Assembly (NCBI RefSeq): GCF_026343295.1 | Contig: NZ_JAPELY010000005.1 | Span: 124,001 to 188,000, forward strand | Direction of reading: 5' to 3' | DNA from: Streptomyces sp. NBC_00083 | GTDB lineage: Bacteria > Actinomycetota > Actinomycetes > Streptomycetales > Streptomycetaceae | Length of the DNA stretch: 64,000 nucleotides | Shown: positions 27,387-36,374 of the stretch, piece after piece | Layout of the letters: each line of letters opens with the position of its first letter | Numbering within the stretch: position 1 is the first letter of the stretch | The notes under the pieces: model-generated | What the model was told of the DNA's origin: nothing | Seen by the model: the letters and a program-made list of their open reading frames with translations, nothing else | Databases searched by the model: none | Position numbers and translations under genes: made by a program

Positions 27387-28973
27387 GTGACCCAGCTTTC
27401 GCGCAGAACCGTCCTCAGGAGCACGGCAGCCGCCGGAGCCCTGGCCGGCGTGCCCGCCTCCGCGCTGCTGTGGAGCCGGCCCGCGGTCGCGGGTACCCCC
27501 GGCCCCGAGCAGGTGCACCTCCAGTACGGCAACGAACCCTCGCGCGAGATGACCGTCTCCTGGGCGACCGCCGCTTCCGTGCGCCGGCCCCGGCTCAGGC
27601 TCGGCACGGCCCACGGCGGATCCGGCCACACCCTCCGGGCCGAGACCCGGACCTACGTCGACGGCCTCAACAAGGTCGAGACGTACACCCACCGCACGAG
27701 GCTGCACGGCCTGCGCCCCGACACCGCGTACGTCTACGAGATCGTCCACGACGGAGCCGCCCCGGTCCGCGGGACCTTCCGTACCGCACCCGGCCGCGAG
27801 CGTGCGGCGTTCCGGTTCACCAGCTTCGGCGACCTGGGCACGGGGTCGGCCTCGTGGAGCAAGTCCGCCCTGCACGGCGCGGCCGCGGTGCGCCAGGTCG
27901 AGCGGTTCGACCCGCTCTTCCACCTCCTCAACGGTGATCTGGCGTACGCCAACAACAACCAGGACCGGCAGCCGCAGTGCTGGGACGCGTTCATGAACAA
28001 CATGTCGGTCTCGGCCCGCAACCGCCCCTGGATGCCGGCGCCCGGCAACCACGAAGTCGAGGCAGGGGGCGGCGAGTTGGGGTACGCCTCATACCACACC
28101 CGGTTCGACCTGCCGGACAACCACAGCCGCGACTTCTGCGGCAACTGGTACAGCTTCCAGGTCGGTTCGGTGCTGTTCCTCTCGGTCGACGGCAACGACA
28201 TCGCGATCGAGGACGACGCCAGCATCGACCCGGCCACCGGCCGGTCCGTCTACATCAGCGGATACAGCGAGGGCGCCCAACTGCGGTGGCTGGAAAGGAC
28301 GTTGGCGCACGCCCGCGCGGGGCGCGAGGTGGACTGGATCGTCGTGTCGATGCACCAGTTCGCGATGTCGTCCTCGGCCGCGAGCCACGGCGGCGACATC
28401 GGCATCCGCGCCCAGCTCCTGCCCCTCTTCGACCGGTACGCCGTCGATCTGGTCCTGTGCGGCCACGACCACGACTACGAGCGCACCCACCCGGTGCGCG
28501 GCACCGACCCCGGCAGCCTGCTGCGGCCCGGCGTCGTCGACGACGGGCTCCGGGACATCGACACCTCCAAGGGCACGGTCCACCTGATCCTCGGCGGCGG
28601 CGGAACGGCCTCGCACGACGACACCTATCTCGGCGACCCGGACGGAAGCGGCGTCCCGGACGCCTTCGTACGCACCAAGCGCCTGCCGTTCAAGGCCGAT
28701 CCGGACGCCAAGGAGAAGGCCACGTGGTCGGCGGTGCGCGACCCCGACACCGCCCACCCCTACGGCGTGGCGGTCTTCGACGTCGACCCCGGCCGCCTGC
28801 CCGGCGGACGCACCAGCATCACGGTGAGCTACTACCACTCCCAGGAGGCCACGACGGCCAACCCGTTCCCGACGCCCGTACTCTTCGACCGCTTCACGGT
28901 GCACCGCAGCCGCCGGGACGGCTGGACCGACCGCGACCGTCCGGCGGACGCCGAGGCTCCGGCCGTGCGATGA
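27387..28973 (+). CDS. Secreted purple-acid-phosphatase-like metallophosphoesterase
   Basis: 528 residues from GTG at 27387 with CAGGAG 6 bases upstream. Twin-arginine signal LSRRTVLRSTAAAGALAG, so probably Tat export. A fibronectin-like N-terminal domain (about 45-140) precedes a calcineurin-type domain with FTSFGDLGTG, HLLNGDLAYANN, MPAPGNHEVE, VSMHQFAMS and LCGHDHDYERTHP, which are the dimetal ligands of purple acid phosphatases. It releases phosphate from extracellular esters. It is a single gene with its own terminator. No PHO box was recognised, though phosphate control would be expected. Confidence 0.92.
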   Translation: MTQLSRRTVLRSTAAAGALAGVPASALLWSRPAVAGTPGPEQVHLQYGNEPSREMTVSWATAASVRRPRLRLGTAHGGSGHTLRAETRTYVDGLNKVETYTHRTRLHGLRPDTAYVYEIVHDGAAPVRGTFRTAPGRERAAFRFTSFGDLGTGSASWSKSALHGAAAVRQVERFDPLFHLLNGDLAYANNNQDRQPQCWDAFMNNMSVSARNRPWMPAPGNHEVEAGGGELGYASYHTRFDLPDNHSRDFCGNWYSFQVGSVLFLSVDGNDIAIEDDASIDPATGRSVYISGYSEGAQLRWLERTLAHARAGREVDWIVVSMHQFAMSSSAASHGGDIGIRAQLLPLFDRYAVDLVLCGHDHDYERTHPVRGTDPGSLLRPGVVDDGLRDIDTSKGTVHLILGGGGTASHDDTYLGDPDGSGVPDAFVRTKRLPFKADPDAKEKATWSAVRDPDTAHPYGVAVFDVDPGRLPGGRTSITVSYYHSQEATTANPFPTPVLFDRFTVHRSRRDGWTDRDRPADAEAPAVR

Positions 28974-28979
28974 CGTCCG

Positions 28980-29011
28980 CCGCATCGCCGGGCCGTCGCC
29001 CGGCGATGCGG
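28980..29011 (+). terminator. Hairpin terminator after the phosphoesterase
   Basis: CCGCATCGCCGGGC-CGTC-GCCCGGCGATGCGG, perfect 14-base arms, 7 bases after the stop. Confidence 0.92.
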
Positions 29012-29045
29012 CACACCGCGCGACAGGTCGCAGTGAGTAGCGCCT

Positions 29046-30155
29046 ATGCTCCGATGCGTGATCACGCGTGGATTGGCGGCCGCACAGCGATGGCTGCTCG
29101 GTTTGATGCTGGGCTGCTACGCACTGGCCGGGGTGGTGCCCGGACCCGGCGAGATCCTGCGTGGCTCCAGACTCCCCTTCCCGTTCCCCTGGGGCGAGTT
29201 GACGCTGCCCATGGCGCTGCTGGCGGTCATGCTGGGCAACGCGGGCCTCGGCGTACGCGTCGGGGACGTCGGCCAGGTGGTCCGCCGGCCGTGGCGGCTC
29301 CTGCTGGGCATCGCCGCCAATGCGCTCCTGCCCGTCGTGCTCCTGCCGGCCCTCGCCTTCTTTCTCCGCTCGTGGCCCGACCCCTCGGAGGTGGAATGCC
29401 TGCTGGTGGGGGTGATGCTGGTGCTTGCGATGCCGATCGCGGGCGGGGCGGCGTCGTGGGGGCAGAACGCCGGCGGGAATGTGCCGCTGGTCGTGGCGAT
29501 GGTCCTGGGCTCGACCGCGCTCAGCCCGCTCACCGTCCCGCTCGGGCTGCATCTGGCCGCGCGGCTCGTCGGCCCCGAAGGCGTCGGCGGCCTGGACGAC
29601 ACCACTCGTCTCGACGGGCTCGCCGGGACCGGAGCCGGTCCGTTCGCCCTGGCTTCGGTGGTGCTCCCCTGCCTGGTGGGGATCCTCGTCAGAGCCCTGC
29701 TCGGGGAAGGCCGGATCAGCCGGGTGCTGCCCTGGGCGAAGGCGGTCAACCTCGTGAACATCCTGCTGCTCTGCTACATCAATGCCGCCGGTGCGCTCGG
29801 CCGGGCGATCGCCCATCCCGACCCGGACCTGCTGGCCCTGGCCGTCATGGTGTCCGCCGCGGCATGCGCGCTCTCGTTCCTCTTCGGACGGTGGATGTCC
29901 CGCTGGACCCGGTGCGACGCCCCGGACCACGTCTCCCTCACGTTGGCCACCGGGATGAACAACACCAGCGCGGCAGCGGTCCTGGCCGCCGCGTGGTTCT
30001 CGCACCGCCCCGAGGTGCTGCTCCCGATCCTGTCCTACAGCCTGCTGCAGAAGACGATGGCCGGAGCCATGGGCCGCCCTCCGCGCGGCAGCGGTTCCAC
30101 ACCTCCGGCCGGCTCGCCCCGGCACCCCGCGGCACCCGTCACGAACACCGCGTGA
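29046..30155 (+). CDS. Bile acid:sodium symporter (BASS/ACR3-like) family membrane protein
   Basis: 369 residues with about nine to ten membrane helices. The crossover segment TLATGMNNTSAAAVLAAAWF near 300 and MPIAGGAASWGQNAGGNVPLV near 125 match the discontinuous helices of BASS-type secondary transporters. The substrate (organic acid anion, pantoate, arsenite and others occur in the superfamily) cannot be told. The C-terminal 40 residues are Pro-rich and polar. It is a single gene with no strong ribosome site before the ATG. The convergent neighbour begins 66 bases beyond its stop. Confidence 0.78.
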   Translation: MLRCVITRGLAAAQRWLLGLMLGCYALAGVVPGPGEILRGSRLPFPFPWGELTLPMALLAVMLGNAGLGVRVGDVGQVVRRPWRLLLGIAANALLPVVLLPALAFFLRSWPDPSEVECLLVGVMLVLAMPIAGGAASWGQNAGGNVPLVVAMVLGSTALSPLTVPLGLHLAARLVGPEGVGGLDDTTRLDGLAGTGAGPFALASVVLPCLVGILVRALLGEGRISRVLPWAKAVNLVNILLLCYINAAGALGRAIAHPDPDLLALAVMVSAAACALSFLFGRWMSRWTRCDAPDHVSLTLATGMNNTSAAAVLAAAWFSHRPEVLLPILSYSLLQKTMAGAMGRPPRGSGSTPPAGSPRHPAAPVTNTA

Positions 30156-30221
30156 ACGCGCCCCCTGCAAGCGCCGCCCACGGTCCGGGGCGCCCCGGCC
30201 GCCGGCCGCGGCCTGCGACGC

Positions 30222-31496
30222 TCAGCCCAAGTCGGCCAGCAGCGCGGCCAGTTCGGCCTCCTGCCGGGCCGGGGGCGTGGGCGGGTTCGAGTGGTCGATG
30301 CCGAAGGTCATGAGCACTTGGTCCATCTGGGCGTCGATGGAGGTCCAGCCGGTGTCGTCCAGCGGCTGGAGCGAGTCCTGGTCGGCGTCCCACAGGTCAC
30401 GCAGCGACTGGGCGGCCGCGTGGGCCCCGGCCGCGTCCCCCGAGCGTGCGTCCTTCAGCGAGGTGGACGCGAGGGTCCGCAGTGCGCCGACCTTCGCGGG
30501 AGGGAAGTTCTTCACCGCCTGGCCGGGAGCGAGCCGCACGGCGGAGGTGGTGTCGGTCTCGGGCGCGGGGCCGACGTGCGGCTGAGCGTGGGCCCAGGCC
30601 AGCAGGGCCGCGGTGGCGACGGCCAGCACGCCGAAGCCGCCCAGCGCGATGCGCTCCTTGGGCCGGTCGCCGACAACCTGCACGCGGTGGGCCGCCTCGC
30701 GGGTCTCGGTCACATCCGCGCGCGTCACCGTCAGGTAGACCACCGTCGCCAGGATCAGGCCGAGGAAGATCAGGCTCGTGGTGAACGTACCCAGCGCGAG
30801 ACCGGTCGGGTCGCCCGGGTTCTGGGCGACCTTGGGGGACGCGAGCCAGTCACCGATGTTCGCGCCCAGCGGCCGGGTCAGGATGTAGGCGAGCCAGAAG
30901 GCGAGCACCGGGTTCGCGCCGAACCGCCACAGCGCCGTGATCGCCGCGATGAGGCCGAGCGGCAGCAGCACCGAGACGCTCGGGCTCCAGCCGGTCAGCT
31001 CCAGAGTCCAGTCGCCGGTGGCGGTACCGAGCGCGAAGGTGACCAGGACGGTGACCCAGTAGAACGACTCCCGCGGGAGCGTGGTGACCGAGTGGATCGA
31101 CAGCGTGCGCTCACGCAGCCACCACGCGCCGAAGACCACCGCGAGCAGCACCGAGAAGACGGCGGAGCTGATCCACAGCGGCACGTTCAGCTGGTCGGTC
31201 AGGATGTCGGTGTACAGGGTGCCCGTGACGCTGACAACGACCACGGTCAGCCAGTAGGGGAACGGTACGTACCGCTTCAGCCGCAGCTGGACGGCGAGGG
31301 CCGCCACCAGCACCGCGGTGAAGATCCAGGCCGTGTTCACCAGGCCGACGCCCAGCTGGGTGTTGATCCAGTCGGCGAAGCTCTCACCGACCGTCGTGCA
31401 CAGGACCTTGATCACCCAGAACCAGACGGTGGCCTCGGGGACCTTGTTGAGCATGAGCCGCCCGCTGCGCGCGCGTGCTTCGGTTGTCGTCGTCAT
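30222..31496 (-). CDS. DUF347-like multi-pass membrane protein
   Basis: 424 residues from the ATG at 31496. The repeated motif NKVPEATVWFWVIKVLCTTVGESFADW, and later PRESFYWVTVLVTFALGTATGDWTLE, are the signature of membrane proteins with DUF347-type repeats, each repeat holding two helices. About ten helices occur in the first 300 residues; the last 115 residues are soluble and Ala/Asp-rich. The function of the family is uncertain (metal transport has been suggested). Its start overlaps the stop of the upstream histidine kinase by four bases, so it is the third gene of a regulator-kinase-membrane protein operon and may be part of the sensing system. Confidence 0.78.
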   Translation of the reverse strand: MTTTTEARARSGRLMLNKVPEATVWFWVIKVLCTTVGESFADWINTQLGVGLVNTAWIFTAVLVAALAVQLRLKRYVPFPYWLTVVVVSVTGTLYTDILTDQLNVPLWISSAVFSVLLAVVFGAWWLRERTLSIHSVTTLPRESFYWVTVLVTFALGTATGDWTLELTGWSPSVSVLLPLGLIAAITALWRFGANPVLAFWLAYILTRPLGANIGDWLASPKVAQNPGDPTGLALGTFTTSLIFLGLILATVVYLTVTRADVTETREAAHRVQVVGDRPKERIALGGFGVLAVATAALLAWAHAQPHVGPAPETDTTSAVRLAPGQAVKNFPPAKVGALRTLASTSLKDARSGDAAGAHAAAQSLRDLWDADQDSLQPLDDTGWTSIDAQMDQVLMTFGIDHSNPPTPPARQEAELAALLADLG

Positions 31497-32791
31497 GCGG
31501 GGAGGTTTGCGCCGGGAACCTGCAAGCAACCTGACTGCGCTGCGGGGAGCGTCACCTCGACGTGGCCGCGGCCGTCCGCGATCGCGCGGACCTCCACACC
31601 GGCCGAGGCGGCGATGCGCCGGACCACCGGAAGTCCCAGGCCGTACCCGTCGCCGCCGGTCACACCCGCTTCGAAGACACGGTCGACCTCCGCGGGATCG
31701 AACCCGGGGCCGTCGTCCAGGACATCGACCACGATGGCCTCATCCCGGCGGCGCGCGGTGATCCACACGCGCGACCGTGCGTGGCGCAGGCCGTTGTCCA
31801 GCAGGGGCGCCAGCAACGACACCGCGACGTCGGGCGCCAGGGCGACCTCGGCCTTCGCGGGGAAGGCGACCTCGACCGGACGGTCGGCGATCGCCCGCCG
31901 CGCGGCGGAGTGCAGATCGCACCGGGTCCCGGCGTCCGTCCGGGCGCGCGCGGCGCGCAGCAGTGTCGTGATCGCCGCACCGAGGCGGTCGACCTCGCTC
32001 AGCACCGCCTCCGGCGCCACCGGTTCGCCGGACAACTGCGCAAGCTGCGCCTCGCCCCGCAGGACCGTGAGGGGGGTCCGCAGCTCGTGGGCGATCTCAT
32101 CGGTGAGGCGGCGCTCGTCCGCCAGCGCGTTGTCGACGCGCTCCAGGAGGCGGTCCAGGGTCTGCCCCAGTTCCCCGAACTCATCGCGGGGGACTCCGAG
32201 GTCGAAGCGGCGCCCCGGCTCGTGATGGCCCCAGTCGTCGGCGAGGGCGGCCATCTCGTGCACGACCCTCAGCGCGCGACGCACCACGAGGTGCGCGACC
32301 CCGCCGGCGAGGAGGACGGTGAGGCCGCCCAGTACCAGCGACAGGGTCAGGCTGTGCTGCTCGGATGTCTCGTACGGCGTGAGGTCGACCCGGACGATCA
32401 CCATGACGTGGTGCCCTGCGATCGGGATCTCCCGCGCGTATAGGAGGTAGTGCGCGACGGTGGCGGTCTGCGAGCGCCCGGAGGCCGCCAGCGCCTCGAC
32501 GTGTCCGACCATGCTGCCCGGAACGTTCCCGTCGATCAGGCGGCCGTCGGCGTAGACCCAGGCGACCTCGTCCAGCGCCTCGCTGCTGTTCTCCGTGAGG
32601 ACCACGCGTCCGCCCACGCTGGTGACGTTCGCCGCGACGGCCTCGGCGCGGGTACGCGCCAGGTCGTGCGCGTCGGCGTCCGTCACCCGGCTGAGCAGCA
32701 CATGCGAGACCACGACCAGGATCGCGACCACGGCGGTGGCGATCAGCACCGTGAGCGCGACGACCCTCCTGCGAAATCGCGTCACTGCCAT
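31493..32791 (-). CDS. Sensor histidine kinase, OmpR-partner (HisKA) type
   Basis: 432 residues from the ATG at 32791. Transmembrane helix 10-33, an extracytoplasmic domain of about 110 residues, a second helix 147-168, HAMP, then the dimerization motif DEIAHELRTPLTVLRGE with His235, and a HATPase domain with LLDNGLRHA, DVLDDGPGFDP and GLGLPVVRRIA. The start overlaps the stop of the response regulator gene by 10 bases; the stop overlaps the next membrane-protein gene. The signal is unknown. Confidence 0.94.
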   Translation of the reverse strand: MAVTRFRRRVVALTVLIATAVVAILVVVSHVLLSRVTDADAHDLARTRAEAVAANVTSVGGRVVLTENSSEALDEVAWVYADGRLIDGNVPGSMVGHVEALAASGRSQTATVAHYLLYAREIPIAGHHVMVIVRVDLTPYETSEQHSLTLSLVLGGLTVLLAGGVAHLVVRRALRVVHEMAALADDWGHHEPGRRFDLGVPRDEFGELGQTLDRLLERVDNALADERRLTDEIAHELRTPLTVLRGEAQLAQLSGEPVAPEAVLSEVDRLGAAITTLLRAARARTDAGTRCDLHSAARRAIADRPVEVAFPAKAEVALAPDVAVSLLAPLLDNGLRHARSRVWITARRRDEAIVVDVLDDGPGFDPAEVDRVFEAGVTGGDGYGLGLPVVRRIAASAGVEVRAIADGRGHVEVTLPAAQSGCLQVPGANLPA

Positions 32792-33435
32792 CGGTAGCCC
32801 ACACCGCGCACGGTCGCCAGACGCTCGGCCACGCCCAGCGGACCGAGCTTGGTCCGCAGCCGGCGCACGAACGAGTCGAGGGTGTTGTCGCTGACCTGCG
32901 CCCCATGGGGCCAGCCGGCAGCGACGAGCGCGTGGCGGCGTACCGCGTCGCCCTGCGAGGCGATCAGGCGGCCCAGCAGCCGGAACTCGGTCGGCGTCAG
33001 GTTCTCGCTCACCGCGTCGTAGGTCACCACGTGCTTCGCCGGATCGAGGACGACTTCGCCCCGTGCGGGCGCCGCGGTGGCCCGGCGCAGCAGCGCACGG
33101 ACCCGCACCAACAGTTCCGGAATGTCGAAGGGCTTCGTCATGTAGTCGTCGGCGCCGGCCTCGAAACCGCCCACCTTGTGATGCAGGCCGTCCAGGGCGG
33201 TGAGCATCAGCACCGGCGCGTCGACGCCGCGCGCCCGAAGGGCCAGACAGACGTCGCGGCCGTCGGCGTCCGGCAGGCCGAGGTCCAGGACGATGAGACG
33301 GGGCGCCGGCGCGAGCTGCCGCAGCAGGCTGTCGGCCGTGGCGGCGACGGAGACGGTGTGGCCGTCGTGCTCCAGGGCCCGCCTGAGCACGCCGCGGACC
33401 GCCGCGTCGTCTTCGCACACCATGATGAAAGCCAC
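32782..33435 (-). CDS. Response regulator, OmpR family
   Basis: 217 residues from GTG at 33435. The receiver carries EDD at 8-10, phospho-acceptor Asp51 in IVLDLGLPDADG, and Lys in DDYMTKPFDIPEL near 101. The winged-helix output domain reads ENLTPTEFRLLGRLIASQGDAV and ends with VRGVGYRWQ. It is first in a three-gene operon with its kinase and a DUF347-like protein. The 211 bases upstream (to 33646) hold short GCGGATGAGG-like repeats and presumably the promoter. Confidence 0.94.
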   Translation of the reverse strand: MAFIMVCEDDAAVRGVLRRALEHDGHTVSVAATADSLLRQLAPAPRLIVLDLGLPDADGRDVCLALRARGVDAPVLMLTALDGLHHKVGGFEAGADDYMTKPFDIPELLVRVRALLRRATAAPARGEVVLDPAKHVVTYDAVSENLTPTEFRLLGRLIASQGDAVRRHALVAAGWPHGAQVSDNTLDSFVRRLRTKLGPLGVAERLATVRGVGYRWQ

Positions 33436-33646
33436 CCGCTGACCCTAAGCACTCACGTCCCGCTTCTCCATCTGCCCTGATCAGCCGCCCTACGGTCGGA
33501 GGGTGCCGCTCCGGCCCGGTCTCGGGGGCGGCGCGGATGAGGGGGAGCGGATGAGGGGCAGCGGATGGGGGCAGCGGGCGGAGGGCGGTCGCGGCCCGCG
33601 TGCGGTCGACGTGTCCGCGCGACGAGCGGTCCCCCGCACCCCCGGA

Positions 33647-34384
33647 TCACCGACGCGGTCGACCCTGCGGACCGCTGCCGTGGTCGCTCAGTCGCCCGAC
33701 CTCCAGGCCTCGTTCCGCACAGGTGTCGAGGATGCGGGGCAGGGCGCCGAGCGCTGAGCGCCAGGCGCCGGGCGCGGAGGTGCAGTCGCAGTCGTGGAGC
33801 AGGATGGTGCCGCCGCCGTCCAGGTCGCGGGTGACGGTCCGGTGCACGGAGGACGGGGTGGCCCATGCGGTCCAGTCCTCCCCCCAGCAGGTCCACAGCA
33901 CGGGCGTGAGGCCGAGGCGGCGGGCCGCGAGGTGAGCCGCGGTGGACATGACGCCGTAGGGCGGCCGGAAGAGCCTGGGCCGGCGGCCGGTGATCGCGGC
34001 CACCGTGTCGCGGGCGCGGGCCAGGTCGTCGTAGGTACCGAGGGGCCCGCGCAGGAGCAGCGGGCGGTGCAGCCAGCCGTGCACGGCGATCTCGTGGCCC
34101 GCCTCGGCCATCTCGCGGACCAGGGCCGGGGAGCGGCGGGCCTGCTCGCCGAGCAGGAAGAAGGTGGCGCGCACGCCGCGTTGGTCGAGCAGTTTCAGGA
34201 AGTGCGGAGTGGAGCGGGGGTCGGGCCCGTCGTCGAAGGTCAGCGCGACGTGGTCCGGTCTGCCGCGGCCCGCCAGCCGGGGCAGTACGCGGTTGCGCAG
34301 CGGTCCGAAGGTGGAGGCGACGGGGACGGCGTGCGCGGCGACGGCGCCGAGTGCCACCGCGCGGACGGTGCGGGCGGTGATCAC
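33647..34384 (-). CDS. Polysaccharide deacetylase (CE4), membrane-anchored or exported
   Basis: 245 residues from GTG at 34384, overlapping the glycosyltransferase stop (GTGA). A weak N-terminal hydrophobic stretch (3-25) is followed by the NodB domain: ALTFDDGPDP (Asp51, Asp52), AVHGWLHRP (His102, His106), FRPPYG, WTCWGEDWTAW and ILLHDCD. These are the metal and catalytic motifs of sugar N-deacetylases. It is coupled to a MurG/MGDG-synthase-like transferase, suggesting deacetylation of the sugar added by that enzyme. The operon is divergent from BlaI and probably under BlaI control. Confidence 0.87.
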   Translation of the reverse strand: MITARTVRAVALGAVAAHAVPVASTFGPLRNRVLPRLAGRGRPDHVALTFDDGPDPRSTPHFLKLLDQRGVRATFFLLGEQARRSPALVREMAEAGHEIAVHGWLHRPLLLRGPLGTYDDLARARDTVAAITGRRPRLFRPPYGVMSTAAHLAARRLGLTPVLWTCWGEDWTAWATPSSVHRTVTRDLDGGGTILLHDCDCTSAPGAWRSALGALPRILDTCAERGLEVGRLSDHGSGPQGRPRR

Positions 34385-35784
34385 GAGTGATGTCCTTGCG
34401 GCCGGGAGGCGTGGTGCGGCGCGAGATCGTCCAGGTCGAAGCCGTGGCCTATGGCGCGCGCCAGGCCCGGTCCGCCGTGGGCCGTCGCGACACCGGTGCC
34501 CACGGCGCAGGCACAGACGGTGCAGGCGGCCAGGGCCGTGGTGCCGAGCCTGCGTGACAGGGACCGCCGGCGGGTGCCACGCGGTGGGCTCGGGCGCCCC
34601 GGGTCCGGCCGGGGAAGGCCCGCGCGCAGGACGCGGGCTATCTCGGCGGCCGGACCCTGCCCGGACGACCGGGGGAACAGGGCGAGCCCGGTCTCGCGCT
34701 GGCGCGCCCCCAGCGGGCCCTCGATCAGGTCGTGCAGGACGGCCGCGAGGTCGGCCGGGTCGCGGATCCACACGGCGGCGCCCGCTTCGTCGAGGGCCGC
34801 GGCGTTGGTCAGGCCGTGGCCGGGTATGCAGCGGTAGCTGGCGACGGGCAGCCCGGCGGCGAACGCCTCCAGGGAGGTGAGCCCTCCGGCGTTCTGTACG
34901 AGGACGTCGGCGGCGTGCATCAGGCTGGGCATGTCGTCGACCCAGCCGTGGACGTGCTCGATGCCGTCGGCGCGCAGCCGGCGGGCGAGGGCCTCGTTCC
35001 GGCCGCACACGACGACGGGGACCGCGGCCCCGCTGTCCCGTACCTCCCGCGCCACCTTCCGCACCGGCCCGACGCCCCAGGACCCCGCGACGAGGAGGGC
35101 GAGCGGGGTGTCCGCGGGGAGCCCGAACCGGGCTCGTGCGCGGGCGCGCTGCCCGCTGTCGCCGGGCCGGAACCGCGGGTCGGCGACCGGGCCGCTCACC
35201 CGTACGTCCCGGGCGCCGGCGGCCCGCGCCTGCGCGGCGGGCACGGCGTGGGCCGCGAGGTGGACATCCACGCCGTCCGCGACCCACAGCGGGTGCACGG
35301 AGAAGTCGGTCAGGTAGGTGAGGACCGGGACCGAGAGTCCGCCGTCGCGCCGCAGGTTGCCGAGCACCCGGCTGGCCCCCGGATAGGTGGACACGATCGC
35401 GCGGGTGCCCGGCGCCAGGGCGCGCCGCACCCGGCTCTCGGCCGCGCGCAGCAGCAGCCGCGCCAGGGGCCCGCCGCCGCCCGCGCGCTCGGTGCCGGCG
35501 TAGATCAGCTGGTAGACCCAGGGTGCCCGGACGAGCATCCGGCGGTAGCCCTCCTGGACGGCCCGGCCGAAGCGGGCGGGCAGCAGGTCCAGGAGATCGT
35601 GCCGGTCCACGGTGAAGCCGTCCGCCATGAGCCGGCACTCCAGTTCGGCGGCGGCGCCGTCGTGGCCCGCGCCGACGCTCGCGGAGATGATCGCGATCCG
35701 GCGGGAGGGGGTCGCCCCGCTTCGCGGGCGCGGCGGCGCACCCGCGGGTGCGGGCCGGAGAAGGGTGTGTCCGGCATGGGGCAT
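34381..35784 (-). CDS. Glycosyltransferase, MGDG-synthase/MurG-like (GT28)
   Basis: 467 residues from the ATG at 35784 with GGAGGA 7 bases upstream. The N-terminal domain begins IAIISASVGAGHDGAAAELECRLM, the SxGxGHxxAA motif of diacylglycerol glucosyltransferases. C-terminal parts include LLVAGSWGVGPVRKVAREV, HVHGWVDDMPSLMHAADVLVQNAGGLTSLEAFAAGLPV and PGHGLTNAAALDEAGAAVW, the donor-nucleotide site of GT28 enzymes. It likely glycosylates a membrane lipid. A hydrophobic stretch near 425-445 and a His-rich tail may attach it to the membrane. It is coupled to the following deacetylase. Confidence 0.86.
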   Translation of the reverse strand: MPHAGHTLLRPAPAGAPPRPRSGATPSRRIAIISASVGAGHDGAAAELECRLMADGFTVDRHDLLDLLPARFGRAVQEGYRRMLVRAPWVYQLIYAGTERAGGGGPLARLLLRAAESRVRRALAPGTRAIVSTYPGASRVLGNLRRDGGLSVPVLTYLTDFSVHPLWVADGVDVHLAAHAVPAAQARAAGARDVRVSGPVADPRFRPGDSGQRARARARFGLPADTPLALLVAGSWGVGPVRKVAREVRDSGAAVPVVVCGRNEALARRLRADGIEHVHGWVDDMPSLMHAADVLVQNAGGLTSLEAFAAGLPVASYRCIPGHGLTNAAALDEAGAAVWIRDPADLAAVLHDLIEGPLGARQRETGLALFPRSSGQGPAAEIARVLRAGLPRPDPGRPSPPRGTRRRSLSRRLGTTALAACTVCACAVGTGVATAHGGPGLARAIGHGFDLDDLAPHHASRPQGHHS

Positions 35785-35821
35785 GGGTGGTCCTCCGCAC
35801 GTCGGGAGAGCTGCGAAATAC

Positions 35822-35834
35822 CTACAAGTTGTAG
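35822..35834. promoter_or_regulatory. BlaI-like operator, glycosyltransferase-proximal
   Basis: CTACAA-G-TTGTAG, a perfect 13-base palindrome 37 bases upstream of the glycosyltransferase start. It contains the TACA/TGTA half-sites bound by BlaI/MecI repressors. Confidence 0.72.
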
Positions 35835-35863
35835 TAGTTCGCGGGTCGAAGCCCGGAGCATAC

Positions 35864-35882
35864 CTCCTACAACTAGTAGGAG
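35864..35882. promoter_or_regulatory. BlaI-like operator, blaI-proximal
   Basis: CTCCTAC-AACTA-GTAGGAG, a 7-base inverted repeat with an embedded CTACAACTAGTAG core, 59 bases upstream of the BlaI-like gene. It is probably the auto-regulatory site. Confidence 0.7.
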
Positions 35883-35941
35883 ATGACGCGGTAGCCTGTC
35901 CGGACCGACGGCGAAGGACCAAAGGGAGCGGAGGGCGGACG

Positions 35942-36370
35942 GTGGACGGCCCGAAAGGCGACCCCGCGGACGGCGAGGGCGCCCTGCCCGGCAGGCGGGC
36001 GCGCGGCGCGCTCGAAAGCGATGTGCTGGCGACGCTCTGGGCGGCCGACGGTCCGCTGACCGCCCGCCAGGTCCTGGAGCGGCTGCCGGGCGACCTCGCC
36101 TACACCACCGTCCTCACCATCCTGTCGCGCCTCCACGACAAGGCCATACTCGTGCGGCGGCGGGAGGGCCGGGGGTACGCCTACACCCCGGTGCGGGACG
36201 AGGCGTCCCACACCGCCCGCCGCATGCGCTCCCTGCTGGAGGAGGGCTCGGACCGCGAAGCCGTCCTGACCCGCTTCGTCTCCGAACTCTCCACGCGGGA
36301 CGAGGAGTTGCTGCACCACCTGCTGTCCGGGTACGACGCACCCGGCGAGCGCCCCGACGGGGAGCGGTGA
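35942..36370 (+). CDS. BlaI/MecI-family transcriptional repressor
   Basis: 142 residues from GTG at 35942. The winged-helix region is GALESDVLATLWAADGPLTARQVLERLPGDLAYTTVLTILSRLHDKAILVRRREGRGYAYTPV, typical of BlaI, followed by a C-terminal dimerization helix pair with RFVSELSTRDEELLHHLL. BlaI repressors are removed by proteolysis through a partner BlaR/M56 protease, which is the next gene (4 bases later). Two matching palindromes lie between it and the divergent glycosyltransferase-deacetylase operon, so both transcripts are likely targets. Confidence 0.93.
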   Translation: MDGPKGDPADGEGALPGRRARGALESDVLATLWAADGPLTARQVLERLPGDLAYTTVLTILSRLHDKAILVRRREGRGYAYTPVRDEASHTARRMRSLLEEGSDREAVLTRFVSELSTRDEELLHHLLSGYDAPGERPDGER

Positions 36371-36374
36371 GCCG

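Noticed and set aside
33480..33646. Short frames in the gap upstream of the OmpR-type regulator
   Set aside because: Composition-driven frames with no ribosome site; the region reads as a promoter with GCGGATGAGG-like repeats.
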